Assembly (NCBI GenBank): GCA_944322285.1
Contig: CALUOR010000012.1
Coordinates: forward strand, 1-64,000
Reading direction: 5' to 3'
Length of the DNA: 64,000 bases
Source of the DNA: an uncultured Bacteroides sp.
GTDB lineage: Bacteria > Bacteroidota > Bacteroidia > Bacteroidales > Bacteroidaceae
Shown piece after piece: positions 43,297 to 53,501 of this stretch. The translations under genes were made by a program, and so were the position numbers. The notes under the pieces are model-generated. The model searched no databases. It was given only the letters and a program-made list of their open reading frames with translations, and was not told where the DNA came from. How positions within the stretch are numbered: position 1 is the first letter of the stretch; each line of letters opens with the position of its first letter.

Positions 43297-44712
43297 ATGA
43301 AAATGAAAAAAATTATTGTACTCGTTTTTTTATTTATGGGGCTTGTCTCAAGTACAGCTTACGCTCAAAAGAATTTTGCGACAGAAGCCAATGGCTATGT
43401 GCATCAAAAGTCAAAAACGTATGAATGGCCTACCGATCCGGCCGTATTGGAAAAGCTTGACCAATGGCAGGATTTAAAATTCGGCATTATGTTTCATTGG
43501 GGTGTTTATTCCATACCGGGCATTACGGAATCATGGTTGCTTTGTTCGGAAGACCGTTTTAGCGAACGTCGTAGAAAAGTTTGCGATGGCATGAATTATG
43601 AGGAATTTAAACAATGGTACTGGAATTTGGACAGATTGTTCAATCCTGTACAATTTAACCCTTCTAAGTGGGCGGATATTATGCAGGATGCGGGATGTAA
43701 ATACCTCATCTTTACAACTAAACACCATGATGGTTTTTGTCTGTTCGATACTCAGCAAACAGACTATAAAGTAACGAATACACCTTATAAAAATGGAGAG
43801 TATAGCAATATAGCTTATCATGTATTTGATGCTTTCCGTCAAAAAGGTTTTATGATAGGAGCTTATTTCTCAAAACCGGACTTCCATTGTTCAGATTATT
43901 GGGATCCTTTTTGGGCAACACCTGATAGGAATCCTAATTATGACCTTGCTAAATATCCTGAGAAATGGGATAACTTTAAGAAATTCACCGCTGCTCAGAT
44001 TGATGAACTAATGAGCAATTATGGTTCTATAGATATATTGTGGTTGGATGGAGGCCAAGTCCGTCCTCCAAAGTATGACATTGGTCTGAATGATATTATA
44101 GATAATGCACGAAAAAAACAACCGGGGTTGCTGGCAGTTGATCGCACTGTGCCCGGTCGTAATGAGAATTATCAAACGCCAGAGCAATCGATCCCAAAAG
44201 AGCAATTACCCAATCCATGGGAAAGTTGTCTGACGTTGGGGAAGACATGGGGATGGGCGCCCAATACCATTTATAAATCGTCTGCATGGGTTGTCAATGT
44301 ACTTAGTGAGATAACGGCCAAAGGTGGCTGCCTGGCATTGAATGTAGGACCTACTCCACAAGGAACCATCGAAGATGCAGCCATCTGTGTGTTAAAAGAA
44401 GTTGGTGCATGGCTCCGTCAGAACGGAGAAGCCATATACGCAACCCGCACTACCCCTAATTATAATAGTGGTAATACATGGTTTACCGCCAATAAGGATG
44501 GTGAAACGCTGTATGCAATTTATGCTTTGCCGGAAGGGGAAGAACTGCCCGCTATCATAGAATGGGAAGGAAATAATCCCACAGGAAGTATGATACTATT
44601 GCAGAATGGCAAACAGGTAAAGTATAGCATTCAAGGAAACACAGTGAAAGTAAAGGTGCCACATGGCATTAAGCAAGAAGCATTGGTATTTAAATTTGAA
44701 GTTAAGAAATAA
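43297..44712 (+). CDS. Alpha-L-fucosidase (GH29)
   Basis: The protein has 471 residues from ATG 43297, which opens a signal peptide (MKMKKIIVLVFLFMGLVSST). An 85-codon in-frame extension upstream covers the promoter and is rejected. GH29 features: KFGIMFHWGVYSIPGITESW, YLIFTTKHHDGFCLFDT, and the nucleophile region DILWLDGGQVRP; CLALNVGPTPQGTI precedes a short C-terminal beta domain. It releases L-fucose from oligosaccharides outside the cytoplasm. It is the first gene of the unit continuing with susC, susD, the lipoprotein and PL12, which implies a fucose-bearing uronic-acid glycan. Confidence 0.92.
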   Translation: MKMKKIIVLVFLFMGLVSSTAYAQKNFATEANGYVHQKSKTYEWPTDPAVLEKLDQWQDLKFGIMFHWGVYSIPGITESWLLCSEDRFSERRRKVCDGMNYEEFKQWYWNLDRLFNPVQFNPSKWADIMQDAGCKYLIFTTKHHDGFCLFDTQQTDYKVTNTPYKNGEYSNIAYHVFDAFRQKGFMIGAYFSKPDFHCSDYWDPFWATPDRNPNYDLAKYPEKWDNFKKFTAAQIDELMSNYGSIDILWLDGGQVRPPKYDIGLNDIIDNARKKQPGLLAVDRTVPGRNENYQTPEQSIPKEQLPNPWESCLTLGKTWGWAPNTIYKSSAWVVNVLSEITAKGGCLALNVGPTPQGTIEDAAICVLKEVGAWLRQNGEAIYATRTTPNYNSGNTWFTANKDGETLYAIYALPEGEELPAIIEWEGNNPTGSMILLQNGKQVKYSIQGNTVKVKVPHGIKQEALVFKFEVKK

Positions 44713-44734
44713 TGTTCTTTTAATTTTTTAAACT

Positions 44735-47700
44735 ATGAATAAACAACAAAAAGATCGCATGAAGCGAACCTTTATGGTTTCGTTTATGGTCGGTGCATGT
44801 TGTCTACCGGGATATGCCGGCAATTCCGCACCATCCTTCTTGGCAGGAAATCATTCCGTAGAGAATATCCTGCAAAGTAAAAAAATCACAGGTGTAGTTA
44901 AGGACAATTTTGGTCCGGTCATTGGTGCCAATGTCTCCGTAAAAGGAACAACCATCGGTGCTATTACGGACATGGATGGTAAGTTTAGTTTTGAAGCTCC
45001 CGATGACGGAATCTTGGTGGTTTCTTTCATCGGATATACCACACAGGAGATTCCATTGAAAGGAAAAACGGATTTCAATATTACATTGAGTGAAGACAAC
45101 GAAATGTTGGATGAAGTAGTTGTAGTCGGTTACGGCGTTCAAAAGAAAGTAAATCTTTCCGGATCTGTCGCAGCCATAGATGGTGAACAAATTGCCGCCA
45201 AGCCTGCTACAGACGCTCTTTCTGCTTTGCAGGGAGAAATGCCGGGTGTTACTATTACTCGTGGAGGTGGTCAACCAGGTTCGGAAGGAGCTGCAATACA
45301 AATTCGTGGGTACTCTTCGGTGAATGATGCTGAGGCTCTTGTTTTAATTGATGGTGTAGAAGGAAATATGGCTTTATTGAATTCAGAAGATATAGAATCT
45401 ATTTCTGTATTGAAAGACGCCGCTTCTTGTGCCATTTATGGTGCCCGTGCTGCAGCTGGTGTTGTACTGATTACTACTAAAAGTGGTGTAGCAGGAAAAC
45501 CAAAGGTTACTTATAATGGTTATGTTTCGTTCAACTTTCCAGGTAATATGCCAGAACGTGTTCCAGCGTGGGAAGAGCAGGAATTTATCAACCAATCTCG
45601 CATACCGGTAGGAGGCCCTGAATGGAATGCGGAAAAATCGTCATGGGTAGGAAATCCAAATTTTGATTATCGCCCATTGTCTAATGGCCGTTGGGACTTG
45701 TTTTATAGTGTAGATTGGTTGGGTGAAGGAACAAAGAATTTCACGATGCAACATAATCACTCTGTTTCTGTCAGTGGTGGAAGTGAAAAAATGAATTATA
45801 TGCTTTCTGCTAATTATTATTATAAGAATGGTTTGTTGGCGTATGGCCCCGATGATTATAAACGCTATAATCTGATGGCCAAGCTGAATGCTAATCTGAA
45901 CAAGTATGTGGACTTAGGAATTAATATTCAATATAGTGGGGATGATCAAGAAACTACTTCTTATGGAGCCGAGAATATTTTGAAGCTGTTGTATGAAAAT
46001 CGAGGTCGCCAACCTATCTATCAACCTGAAGGAGAAAATTATCCAAGTATTTGGAATGGCGATTTGCAGGAGAATCCCATAGACATTATGAAGAATGGCG
46101 GTGTGCAAACCACCAAATATGAATCGTTTATGGGAAAAGCTTCATTGACGATTAAGGATTTTATTAAAAACTTGCGTATCAACTTGAGCGCATCACGTCG
46201 TGCGGGTTATTATTCTCAACAACGAAATAAGCGTACTCTCTATTATTACAATTACATAGGAGATGTACGTAGGACAACAAATCCTGCTAACGAATTGTAT
46301 AAGGCAAAAAATCAGGAGTATCATGATGTATTGGAAGCTACCGTCAATTACACATTTGACTTGAATGACCGTACGCATAACTTCGGTATTTTGGCTGGTA
46401 CTTCCTACGAGAATTATAAAGTAGACCATATAGATGGTACGGCTCGTAACATGATATCTAACGATTTCTTTTCATTTAATTATTATGATACCTCTTTGGC
46501 TACCAATAGTACGTTGCATGACAATATTGAGACGTGGGCGATGATGTCCTATTTCGGTCGTCTCAACTATAACTACAAAGAGAAATATTTGTTCGAGGCT
46601 AATGTTCGTTACGATGGAAGTTCGCGCTTGGCACCATCCAAACGCTGGAAGGCCTTCCCCTCTGTATCTGCCGCATGGCGTATGAGCGAAGAGAATTGGT
46701 TCGGCGTAGATTGGATTAGCAGCCTGAAGTTGAGAGCTTCTTGGGGACAGTTAGGTAACGGTGCTGTATTGGGTTTGTACGACTACATTCCTTTGATAGT
46801 CTATTCTCACGGTAGTGATCCTGCTACTTACCTTGGTGAGAAATGGTTCTATCAACAAAGTATGGCTTCTACAGACAAAACGTGGGAAACTGTAGAAACG
46901 ACCAATTTAGGTGTGGATTTTGGCTTCTTCAATAATCGCTTGACCGGTAGTTTTGAATATTATTGGAAATTTAATAATGATATGTTGGCTTCTTTACAAT
47001 TACCGAGTCAAATAGGTATTTCAGTACCCAACATGAACGTAGGCAAGCTGAAAACATGGGGTTGGGACTTCAACATCAGTTGGCAAGACCAAATTAAAGA
47101 TTTTACTTATCAAATAGGATTTAATATTTCTGATAGTAAAAATAAATTGTTACGTTATGACGGTGCAAGTGTAGTAGGAGAAGGTGTTGTTCGATTATTG
47201 GAAGGTTATCCCATTAATACTATTTGGGGGTATGAAACGGATGGTTTTTGGTCGAGTCGAGAAGAATATCTGCAATATAAAGCAGATCATCCTGGATATG
47301 TCTCTTTTAATGATGGTATAGTTAGTGGAGGTGATGTAAAATATGTGGCACAAGGGGAAGCTGATCACACTATTGGGGTTGGTGGTGGTAAGCCTGGAGA
47401 CTCAGGTGATTTAGTATTGCTTGGGAATACTACACCACGTTATATTTATGGAATTAACTTGGCTGCCCAATGGAAAGGTTTTGATTTATCTGTAATGTTT
47501 CAAGGCGTAGGAAAACGTGACCTTGTATTGAATGACCGTATGTTCCCATTGTGGGGAGATACTGATATGCCATGGACAATCCATCGTGATTATTGGAGAG
47601 AAGATAATCAAGACGCTTATTGGCCTCGTTTGTTACAGAAAAGTGGAATTATGAATTCTAAACCTTCTGATCGTTGGATACAAGATGCTTCTTACCTACG

Positions 47701-47902
47701 TTTGAAAAACATAACATTAGGGTATACTATTCCTGTTGCGCAGAAATATGTACAAAAGCTGAGAGTATATCTTACAGGGCAAGACTTGTTTGAAATTTCA
47801 AATATGTTAGAAGTTTTGGATCCTGAAGTAGAGAATCAAGCCGCTAAAGGTGTATATCCCTTCTTCCGTAGTTGGACTTTTGGTGTAAATGTAACATTCT
47901 AA
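44735..47902 (+). CDS. susC: SusC-type TonB-dependent outer-membrane oligosaccharide transporter
   Basis: The protein has 1055 residues: signal peptide, N-terminal carboxypeptidase-regulatory-like domain (KITGVVKDNFGPVIGANVSV, about 49-125), TonB-box region (EMLDEVVVVGYG), plug domain (about 130-245, IQIRGYSSVNDAEALVLIDG, DAASCAIYGARAAAGVVLIT) and a 22-stranded barrel to the C-terminal TFGVNVTF. It imports oligosaccharides generated at the cell surface, with TonB energy, together with SusD. It lies 22 bases after the GH29 gene and 17 bases before susD. Confidence 0.95.
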   Translation: MNKQQKDRMKRTFMVSFMVGACCLPGYAGNSAPSFLAGNHSVENILQSKKITGVVKDNFGPVIGANVSVKGTTIGAITDMDGKFSFEAPDDGILVVSFIGYTTQEIPLKGKTDFNITLSEDNEMLDEVVVVGYGVQKKVNLSGSVAAIDGEQIAAKPATDALSALQGEMPGVTITRGGGQPGSEGAAIQIRGYSSVNDAEALVLIDGVEGNMALLNSEDIESISVLKDAASCAIYGARAAAGVVLITTKSGVAGKPKVTYNGYVSFNFPGNMPERVPAWEEQEFINQSRIPVGGPEWNAEKSSWVGNPNFDYRPLSNGRWDLFYSVDWLGEGTKNFTMQHNHSVSVSGGSEKMNYMLSANYYYKNGLLAYGPDDYKRYNLMAKLNANLNKYVDLGINIQYSGDDQETTSYGAENILKLLYENRGRQPIYQPEGENYPSIWNGDLQENPIDIMKNGGVQTTKYESFMGKASLTIKDFIKNLRINLSASRRAGYYSQQRNKRTLYYYNYIGDVRRTTNPANELYKAKNQEYHDVLEATVNYTFDLNDRTHNFGILAGTSYENYKVDHIDGTARNMISNDFFSFNYYDTSLATNSTLHDNIETWAMMSYFGRLNYNYKEKYLFEANVRYDGSSRLAPSKRWKAFPSVSAAWRMSEENWFGVDWISSLKLRASWGQLGNGAVLGLYDYIPLIVYSHGSDPATYLGEKWFYQQSMASTDKTWETVETTNLGVDFGFFNNRLTGSFEYYWKFNNDMLASLQLPSQIGISVPNMNVGKLKTWGWDFNISWQDQIKDFTYQIGFNISDSKNKLLRYDGASVVGEGVVRLLEGYPINTIWGYETDGFWSSREEYLQYKADHPGYVSFNDGIVSGGDVKYVAQGEADHTIGVGGGKPGDSGDLVLLGNTTPRYIYGINLAAQWKGFDLSVMFQGVGKRDLVLNDRMFPLWGDTDMPWTIHRDYWREDNQDAYWPRLLQKSGIMNSKPSDRWIQDASYLRLKNITLGYTIPVAQKYVQKLRVYLTGQDLFEISNMLEVLDPEVENQAAKGVYPFFRSWTFGVNVTF

Positions 47903-47919
47903 CCTTAAAAATGATTATA

Positions 47920-49599
47920 ATGAAAAAGATATTTTTATTACTTATTAGTGCTATGTCGTGTTTCGGTGGTTGCTCTTTGGACAGAGAACCAGAAACGACT
48001 TTGAGCGATGTGAATTTTTGGCGTTCAGAAGCGGACTTGCGAGGGGCTTGTAACCGTTTGTATATAGACTTGCCGGGCTTTCTTACGGGAACTGCGCATG
48101 ATTTTCGTTCTGAAGAACTAATTGGAAATGCACCGGATCCCATTTCATCGGGGAATAGAACCGTTCCGGAAACATCTACTGATTGGTCTGGTCCATATGA
48201 TAAAATAGGTGTTTGCAATAATATTATTGCAAAGGGAGGAAAAGCTCCTTTGGATGAGGCTGCTCGTAATCGTTGGTTGGCAGAGGCTTATTTTTTCCGT
48301 GCTTACTATTATTTTGATTTGGTGAAAAAGTATGGAGATGTTCCTTTAATATTGAAGGTCTTTGATAATACAACAGATCCTGAAATTACGAAAGGGCGAG
48401 ACTCTCGTGAGACAGTTATTCAACAATGCTATTCTGATTTGAATTTTGCTTCGACATGGCTTCCGGATATTGATGAATTGTCTGGTGACAGTGATTGGGG
48501 GCGTGTCTCGCGTTCTGCCGCTTTGGGAATGTTGGTGCGTATTGGATTGTATGAAGGTACCTATGTCAAATATCATAACTTGACTGAAGGAGACAGCAAA
48601 AGTCATCTTAAAATAGCCATTGATGCCGCAGAAATGATGATTGAAGAAGGAAGTCATGACCTCTATCCTGATTTTCAGCGACTGTTCTATTTTGATGGTG
48701 AAGGACGGCAAAATCCGGAAAATGTATTTGTAAAAGTCTATGGTCCTAATGGAGCAGACAATGCTATAATATATCATAACCAAAGTGGAAGCAAAAGCAC
48801 GCAGGTTACTATTACAAGACAATTTATCGATAATTTCCTCTATATGGATGGATTACCTAAAGATAAGCATCCAGGGTATCAACCTGACATAAATTATGAT
48901 GATATCTTTAAAGACCGTGATCCAAGGTTAAGCATGACAGTTTTTGCTTATCGTGAGAAGTCTTATGGCGATTCTCCTTATATACCTTTTGATAATGTAA
49001 CGCATGGAGGTTACGGTTATCCGGTTAAAAAAGGGTACCTGAAGTCTGAGGCGGATACGCAGGGTAAGGAAACTGTAGATAAGATGATTATTCGTTATGC
49101 GGAGGTTTTGTTGTCATATGCGGAGGCTTTATATGAATATAATGGAAATATTACAGATTCTCAGTTAGATGCTACGGTAAATAAAGTTAGAAGCCGTGCT
49201 GGTTTCAATGCAAAATTAAGCAATGCTTTTGTTGAAATGCATCAACTGGATATGCTTGGAGAAATCCGGAGAGAGCGTATGGTTGAATTTGTCGATGAGA
49301 ATATTCATTATGATGATATTATTAGATGGAAAACGGCCGAGCAGGTATTGCCGCAGGCCATGTTAGGTGAAGTATTCAATCCTGATGAGAGTGCTAAGAG
49401 TGAAAAAGAATTGAATTATAAATTAACTGACGAAAATGGTTTTTATAATGGAGTTAAGGTATATGATGAACCTAATGTCTATGTAATAGAAGAAGCTTCC
49501 AGTCGTAAATTTGATCCGGAACGTGATTATCTGTATCCGATACCTTCGTATGAGATTTCAACTTCGAATGGCAATATTAAACAAAATCCTAATTGGTAA
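47920..49599 (+). CDS. susD: SusD-type surface glycan-binding lipoprotein
   Basis: The protein has 559 residues from ATG 47920, opening MKKIFLLLISAMSCFGGC with the lipobox Cys18; an ATG three codons earlier is also possible. SusD signatures: LSDVNFWRSEADLRGACNRL, AEAYFFRAYYYFDLVKKYGD near residue 125, RYAEVLLSYAEALYEYNG, and the C-terminal LYPIPSYEISTSNGNIKQNP. The TPR-rich fold caps the SusC channel and delivers bound oligosaccharides. It is immediately downstream of susC. Confidence 0.95.
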   Translation: MKKIFLLLISAMSCFGGCSLDREPETTLSDVNFWRSEADLRGACNRLYIDLPGFLTGTAHDFRSEELIGNAPDPISSGNRTVPETSTDWSGPYDKIGVCNNIIAKGGKAPLDEAARNRWLAEAYFFRAYYYFDLVKKYGDVPLILKVFDNTTDPEITKGRDSRETVIQQCYSDLNFASTWLPDIDELSGDSDWGRVSRSAALGMLVRIGLYEGTYVKYHNLTEGDSKSHLKIAIDAAEMMIEEGSHDLYPDFQRLFYFDGEGRQNPENVFVKVYGPNGADNAIIYHNQSGSKSTQVTITRQFIDNFLYMDGLPKDKHPGYQPDINYDDIFKDRDPRLSMTVFAYREKSYGDSPYIPFDNVTHGGYGYPVKKGYLKSEADTQGKETVDKMIIRYAEVLLSYAEALYEYNGNITDSQLDATVNKVRSRAGFNAKLSNAFVEMHQLDMLGEIRRERMVEFVDENIHYDDIIRWKTAEQVLPQAMLGEVFNPDESAKSEKELNYKLTDENGFYNGVKVYDEPNVYVIEEASSRKFDPERDYLYPIPSYEISTSNGNIKQNPNW

Positions 49600-49619
49600 T
49601 TATAAAAGAAATGAACATC

Positions 49620-50195
49620 ATGAAGACTTTTATTCATAAAATATCCTTGTTATGTCTATTCTCCCTCTGTCTCTTGGGGGGTTGTAGCAATGATCATCCG
49701 GAATGGGAAGAGGGTGATCCGGCATTAGCGCATGTGTATTACTATTGTTTTGAGAAATGGGGTACAATTCCTGGTGGAAATGATGTCACGTACACGGTAA
49801 GGCAAGGCGAGACACTTGCCGTGCCCACCCAATTCTATAGCAGTTTTGTCCGCACTTATAGTCCGGAAGTTTATTATTATACGACTCCGGATCCTGAAGC
49901 GGCCGATGCGTTGGAATGCGGCACAGACTATGTTGTAGTGGACGAAAGTGGAAACACACTGACACCGGATGCCTCTGGAGCATATACGATGACATGGCCT
50001 AATGCCGAAAAGGGGGTTCAGAATATTTACATTAAAGCCTTGAATGGTAAAAAGGGGTCTATCCGCGTTCTTACTTTCGACCCAAGCCGGACGATGGATG
50101 TAACAGATGTAAGCACCACTTCTATTATTAAGACAAGCGAATATGAAGTACGCGCTATATCTGAGAACTATTATGTCACTGTATTTATCCAATAA
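49620..50195 (+). CDS. SusE-position surface lipoprotein (probable glycan-binding protein)
   Basis: The protein has 191 residues from ATG 49620; ATG 49611 is an alternative. Signal MKTFIHKISLLCLFSLCLLG then GC marks the lipoprotein. The remaining sequence is beta-rich and aromatic (HVYYYCFEKWGTIPG, SPEVYYYTTPDPEA, GTDYVVVDESGNTL), like Ig-type surface glycan-binding proteins at the SusE/F position, though unusually short (one or two domains). I do not recognise a named family. It lies 20 bases after susD and 87 bases before the PL12 gene. Confidence 0.75.
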   Translation: MKTFIHKISLLCLFSLCLLGGCSNDHPEWEEGDPALAHVYYYCFEKWGTIPGGNDVTYTVRQGETLAVPTQFYSSFVRTYSPEVYYYTTPDPEAADALECGTDYVVVDESGNTLTPDASGAYTMTWPNAEKGVQNIYIKALNGKKGSIRVLTFDPSRTMDVTDVSTTSIIKTSEYEVRAISENYYVTVFIQ

Positions 50196-50282
50196 AAAGT
50201 GGCTTTTCAATAGGTATATTATATTGGTCAGGGGGATGTACAAATGCGATGCGATGTGCATCCCCTTTTTTAAAGAGTAAAA

Positions 50283-52286
50283 ATGAAACATATACAAATC
50301 TTTTTTTTATCTGCCGTCCTTTCTTTGTGGGGAATAACTCTATATGCCCAGACCTTGAACAAGGACGTTTTCCGGTTAATAAACTTGGATTATCCGGGAT
50401 TGGCTGAGGTAAAGAACGCTTGTACGCAAGGTGATACCATAAAGGCCGCCTATGCGTTGCTGGACTATTATCGTAACCGTACGAATGTGAAACAACCGGA
50501 AATAGACATGGAGCATATTACGGTGTCCGACAAAGAACGTCAGATGGCCGATGAGGCGTTGTCGCATATTCTGTATGCGCATGAAGGTTATCAACCTTCT
50601 TTTTATTATGGAAAAGATATAGACTGGACGTATTGGCCGGTTCAAGACAATGAATTGCGCTGGCATTTGCATCGTCATGGTTGGTTTGTCCCGATGGGGA
50701 AAATGTATTATACGACCCACGATGAGAAATACGCCAAAGAATGGACTTCCCAGTTTATAGATTGGATTAAGAAAAATCCGTGTGTGGATGTGACAAAGGA
50801 AGAGTTTGAACTGACTAGTACGGGCGAGGTGAGAGATGTAGCTGAGAATGCTCGCTTCGCTTGGCGTCCCCTGGAGATTTCTACTCGCATGGAGAATCAG
50901 ATACCTCAATTTATGCTTTTCCGCAACTCTCCTTCGTTTACTCCTGAGTTTTTAAGCGAATTCTTGGTGAACTATCACAAACACGCTGATTACGTGATAC
51001 GTCATTATTCTGATGGTGGAAATCATTTGCTGTTTGAGGCGCAGCGGGTGTTCTACGGAGGCACATTCTTTCCCGAATTCGAGGATGCTTCCGCATGGCG
51101 TAAGAGTGGCATTGATGTGTTGGCACGTGAAATAAAAAAGCAAGTATATGACGATGGGGGACAATTTGAACTTGACCCTCTTTACCACATGGCCAGTATC
51201 GAGATTTTCTGCAAAGCATTACTGATGGCGGACATGAACGGGTTGCGTAATGAATTTCCGCAAGAATTTTTGGATACGGTGGAGAAGATGATCGTGTTCT
51301 ATTACAATATTTGTTATCCGGATTATACGAATCCTTGTTTCAGTGATGCCAAGCGCAGAGGAAAAGACCGCAAGCTGGTGAATTACCGCATTTGGGCGCA
51401 GTTGTTTCCTGAGAATGAGCAGATACGCTACTTCATGACCGAAGGACGTGAAGGTAAAAAGCCGGAGAACCTGTCTAAAGGATTCCTGACATCGGGATTC
51501 TTCACTTTTCGTAATGGATGGGGACCTGAAGCTACTGTCATGGTTCTAAAAGCCGGTCCGATGGGTGGATGGCATAACCAACCGGACAACGGTACGTTTG
51601 AATTGTGGTTCAACGGTACAAACTTGTTCCCTGATTCGGGCTTTTATGTATATGCCGGAGATGAGAAAATCATGAAATTGCGCAATTGGTTCCGGCAGAC
51701 TAGTGTGCACAAAACGCTGACTTTGGATGACAAGGATATCCGTCGCAATGCTTCGGTGACCCGTTTGTGGAAAGAAGACGGTAAGACACCGATATTGGTG
51801 ACGGAGAATCAAGGGTATGAAGGGCTGAAACATCGCCGTTCAGTATTCTTTGTTAATCAGACTTATTTCGTGATTGTAGATGAGGCTGTCGGTGATGCTA
51901 CGGGTACCGTTAATCTGCACTATCAGATGAATGCGGGCAACGTAAATATTGACCCGAAGAACTTTACGCTGACTTCGGATTATGGAGTACAGAGCGATGC
52001 CAAGTTACAATGTTTTGCTCCAGAAGGAACTACGCTGGAAGAAGAGGAAGGTTGGCAAGCCACACTTTATCTAGTGCGTGAGAAACGTACTGCCGTTGCG
52101 TTTAATACGGAAAAGAAAGATAATATGCCTGTGCGTTATATCACCATCATCTATCCTACAAAGAATATTAAAAATGCTCCACGAATGGAAGCCCGATTCA
52201 TTACTCCTCAATTCGATGAAAATAAATTGGAGATAGAAGTGACTTTGGACGGAAAGAAAGAAAAATTGGGGTATGAACTAAAATGA
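50283..52286 (+). CDS. hepC: Heparin-sulfate lyase, PL12 (heparinase III)
   Basis: The protein has 667 residues with a signal peptide to about 22 (YAQ). Cleaves the hexosamine-uronic-acid bond of heparan-type or related polymers by beta-elimination. An alpha/alpha toroid (about 30-370) is followed by a beta-sandwich domain. The candidate catalytic residues are Asn247 (GGNHLLFEAQR), Tyr301 (LDPLYHMAS) and His431 (GGWHNQPDNGTFELW). Their spacing equals the Asn240/Tyr294/His424 triad that I recall for Pedobacter heparinase III. Overall it resembles B. thetaiotaomicron heparinase III. With no sulfatase in this PUL the natural substrate may be unsulfated. The TGA stop is supplied by repeat element C. 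Confidence 0.9.
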   Translation: MKHIQIFFLSAVLSLWGITLYAQTLNKDVFRLINLDYPGLAEVKNACTQGDTIKAAYALLDYYRNRTNVKQPEIDMEHITVSDKERQMADEALSHILYAHEGYQPSFYYGKDIDWTYWPVQDNELRWHLHRHGWFVPMGKMYYTTHDEKYAKEWTSQFIDWIKKNPCVDVTKEEFELTSTGEVRDVAENARFAWRPLEISTRMENQIPQFMLFRNSPSFTPEFLSEFLVNYHKHADYVIRHYSDGGNHLLFEAQRVFYGGTFFPEFEDASAWRKSGIDVLAREIKKQVYDDGGQFELDPLYHMASIEIFCKALLMADMNGLRNEFPQEFLDTVEKMIVFYYNICYPDYTNPCFSDAKRRGKDRKLVNYRIWAQLFPENEQIRYFMTEGREGKKPENLSKGFLTSGFFTFRNGWGPEATVMVLKAGPMGGWHNQPDNGTFELWFNGTNLFPDSGFYVYAGDEKIMKLRNWFRQTSVHKTLTLDDKDIRRNASVTRLWKEDGKTPILVTENQGYEGLKHRRSVFFVNQTYFVIVDEAVGDATGTVNLHYQMNAGNVNIDPKNFTLTSDYGVQSDAKLQCFAPEGTTLEEEEGWQATLYLVREKRTAVAFNTEKKDNMPVRYITIIYPTKNIKNAPRMEARFITPQFDENKLEIEVTLDGKKEKLGYELK

Positions 52287-52417
52287 TAATTTAGCGAGTT
52301 GTTTTTAGGCACGGATTACACGGATTAGTCACGGATTTCTTTTGCCATCCGTAAGCGAAACCACTTTTAATCTGTGAAATCCGTGTAATCCGTGCCTAAA
52401 AATAAATTCCCATTTAT
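52280..52417. repeat. Dispersed palindromic element C (shared termini)
   Basis: It is 138 bases long. Left terminus AAAATGATAATTTAGC at 52280; right terminus ATAAATTCCCATTTAT near 52402-52417. The core is an imperfect palindrome of AGGCACGGATTACACGGATT and AATCCGTGTAATCCGTGCCT around a GCCATCCGTAAGCG centre. About 112 bases are identical to element E at 60550-60687. The left end provides the stop codon of the PL12 gene. Confidence 0.9.
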
Positions 52418-52442
52418 CATATAAACCAACAGATGAGATAAA

Positions 52443-52483
52443 AAAGAGGATATGTCCCGTCAGTCAGGACATATCCTCTTTTG
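52443..52483. terminator. Bidirectional terminator between PL12 and the convergent flavoprotein gene
   Basis: A perfect 16-bp stem, AAAAGAGGATATGTCC with GGACATATCCTCTTTT, and a 9-base loop. A and T tracts on the two flanks make it functional in both directions. Confidence 0.9.
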
Positions 52484-52505
52484 GGTTTTGATAGATAACT
52501 TTGAA

Positions 52506-53483
52506 TTACTCGTGCGAAGCAAAGTACTTCAAGAACTGTGTGCGCTCGAAGGTGTTTACACCCTGTACGTCAGCTGCGTTCAGGCGGCCTTTGAATTGGG
52601 CGATGTTTTCCATTCCTTTGCTTTCCATCCATCCTTGCAGGAACTGATTGAACTCGTTGATGACCTCGGCCGACTTCTGGTAAATGGCACTGCATACTTC
52701 CACGGCCGACGCACCGGCGAGGATGGCCTTCACAACGCCTTCGCCCGAATGAATGCCTCCGGAGATGGCATAATCGATGCGGGGAACAGCCGCTGAGGCA
52801 ATACCCGTCCAGCGGAGTGAACGTGAAAGGTCTGCTTCGTTGCTGAATACATTGCCGGTGGTCTGCTTCATTGTCGCGATGTTGATGTCCGGCTGATAGA
52901 AGCGGTTGAACAGAACCACGCCGGCCGCACCGTTGGCATAAAGCTGGTCGATAAGGGCTACCGGATTGGTTAGGTTCCCACCCAACTTCATAATGACAGG
53001 TATCTGCACAGTCTTCTTGATGTGGCGCAGGATGTCGATGTGCTTTTGTTCGAATGAGCCGTATTTGTAGTCCGTATCGGTCTGCAAGGCCAGAATATTG
53101 ATTTCCAAGGCATCGGCTCCTGCCTGCTCTATCTGCTTGGCGAAGTCAATCCATTCGGCGTCCCGGTAGCAGTTGATGCTGGCAATGACGGGAATGTCGC
53201 ATACTTTCTTGCTCTCTCTGACGAGGCTGAGGTATTCATTCAGCTTGTGGTGGCGGATGTAGACGGCCAGTTTGTCGCTTCCTTCCGAGTGCAGAGTGGG
53301 GTCATCGTGCTGGTAGACTTCCATCATGATTTGCTCCTCAAAGAGCGATTTCAGTACGATAGCGCCGGCGCCGGCCTCACACAGCTTTTGGTTCTTGTCG
53401 GCATTGTCGGTCAAGCCGGAACTGCTGACGATAATCGGGTTCTTCAATGCGAGTCCCGCAAAAGTAGTCTGTAAAGTTGTCAT
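52506..53483 (-). CDS. Dihydroorotate-dehydrogenase-like flavoprotein
   Basis: The protein has 325 residues, a TIM-barrel FMN enzyme fold. Features: LKNPIIVSSSGLTDNADKNQ at the N-terminus, IPVIASINCYRDAEWIDFA, GADALEINIL, IPVIMKLGGN, and the phosphate-binding ISGGIHSGEGVVKAILAGAS. It is not the main PyrD: the class-specific FMN and active-site sequence differs, and Bacteroides has canonical pyrD/pyrK elsewhere (known from the genus, not seen here). Substrate unknown. It is the last gene of a three-gene minus-strand operon with yggS and the DUF4494 gene. Confidence 0.85.
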   Translation of the reverse strand: MTTLQTTFAGLALKNPIIVSSSGLTDNADKNQKLCEAGAGAIVLKSLFEEQIMMEVYQHDDPTLHSEGSDKLAVYIRHHKLNEYLSLVRESKKVCDIPVIASINCYRDAEWIDFAKQIEQAGADALEINILALQTDTDYKYGSFEQKHIDILRHIKKTVQIPVIMKLGGNLTNPVALIDQLYANGAAGVVLFNRFYQPDINIATMKQTTGNVFSNEADLSRSLRWTGIASAAVPRIDYAISGGIHSGEGVVKAILAGASAVEVCSAIYQKSAEVINEFNQFLQGWMESKGMENIAQFKGRLNAADVQGVNTFERTQFLKYFASHE

Positions 53484-53501
53484 AATATATAGCTTTTAAA
53501 A

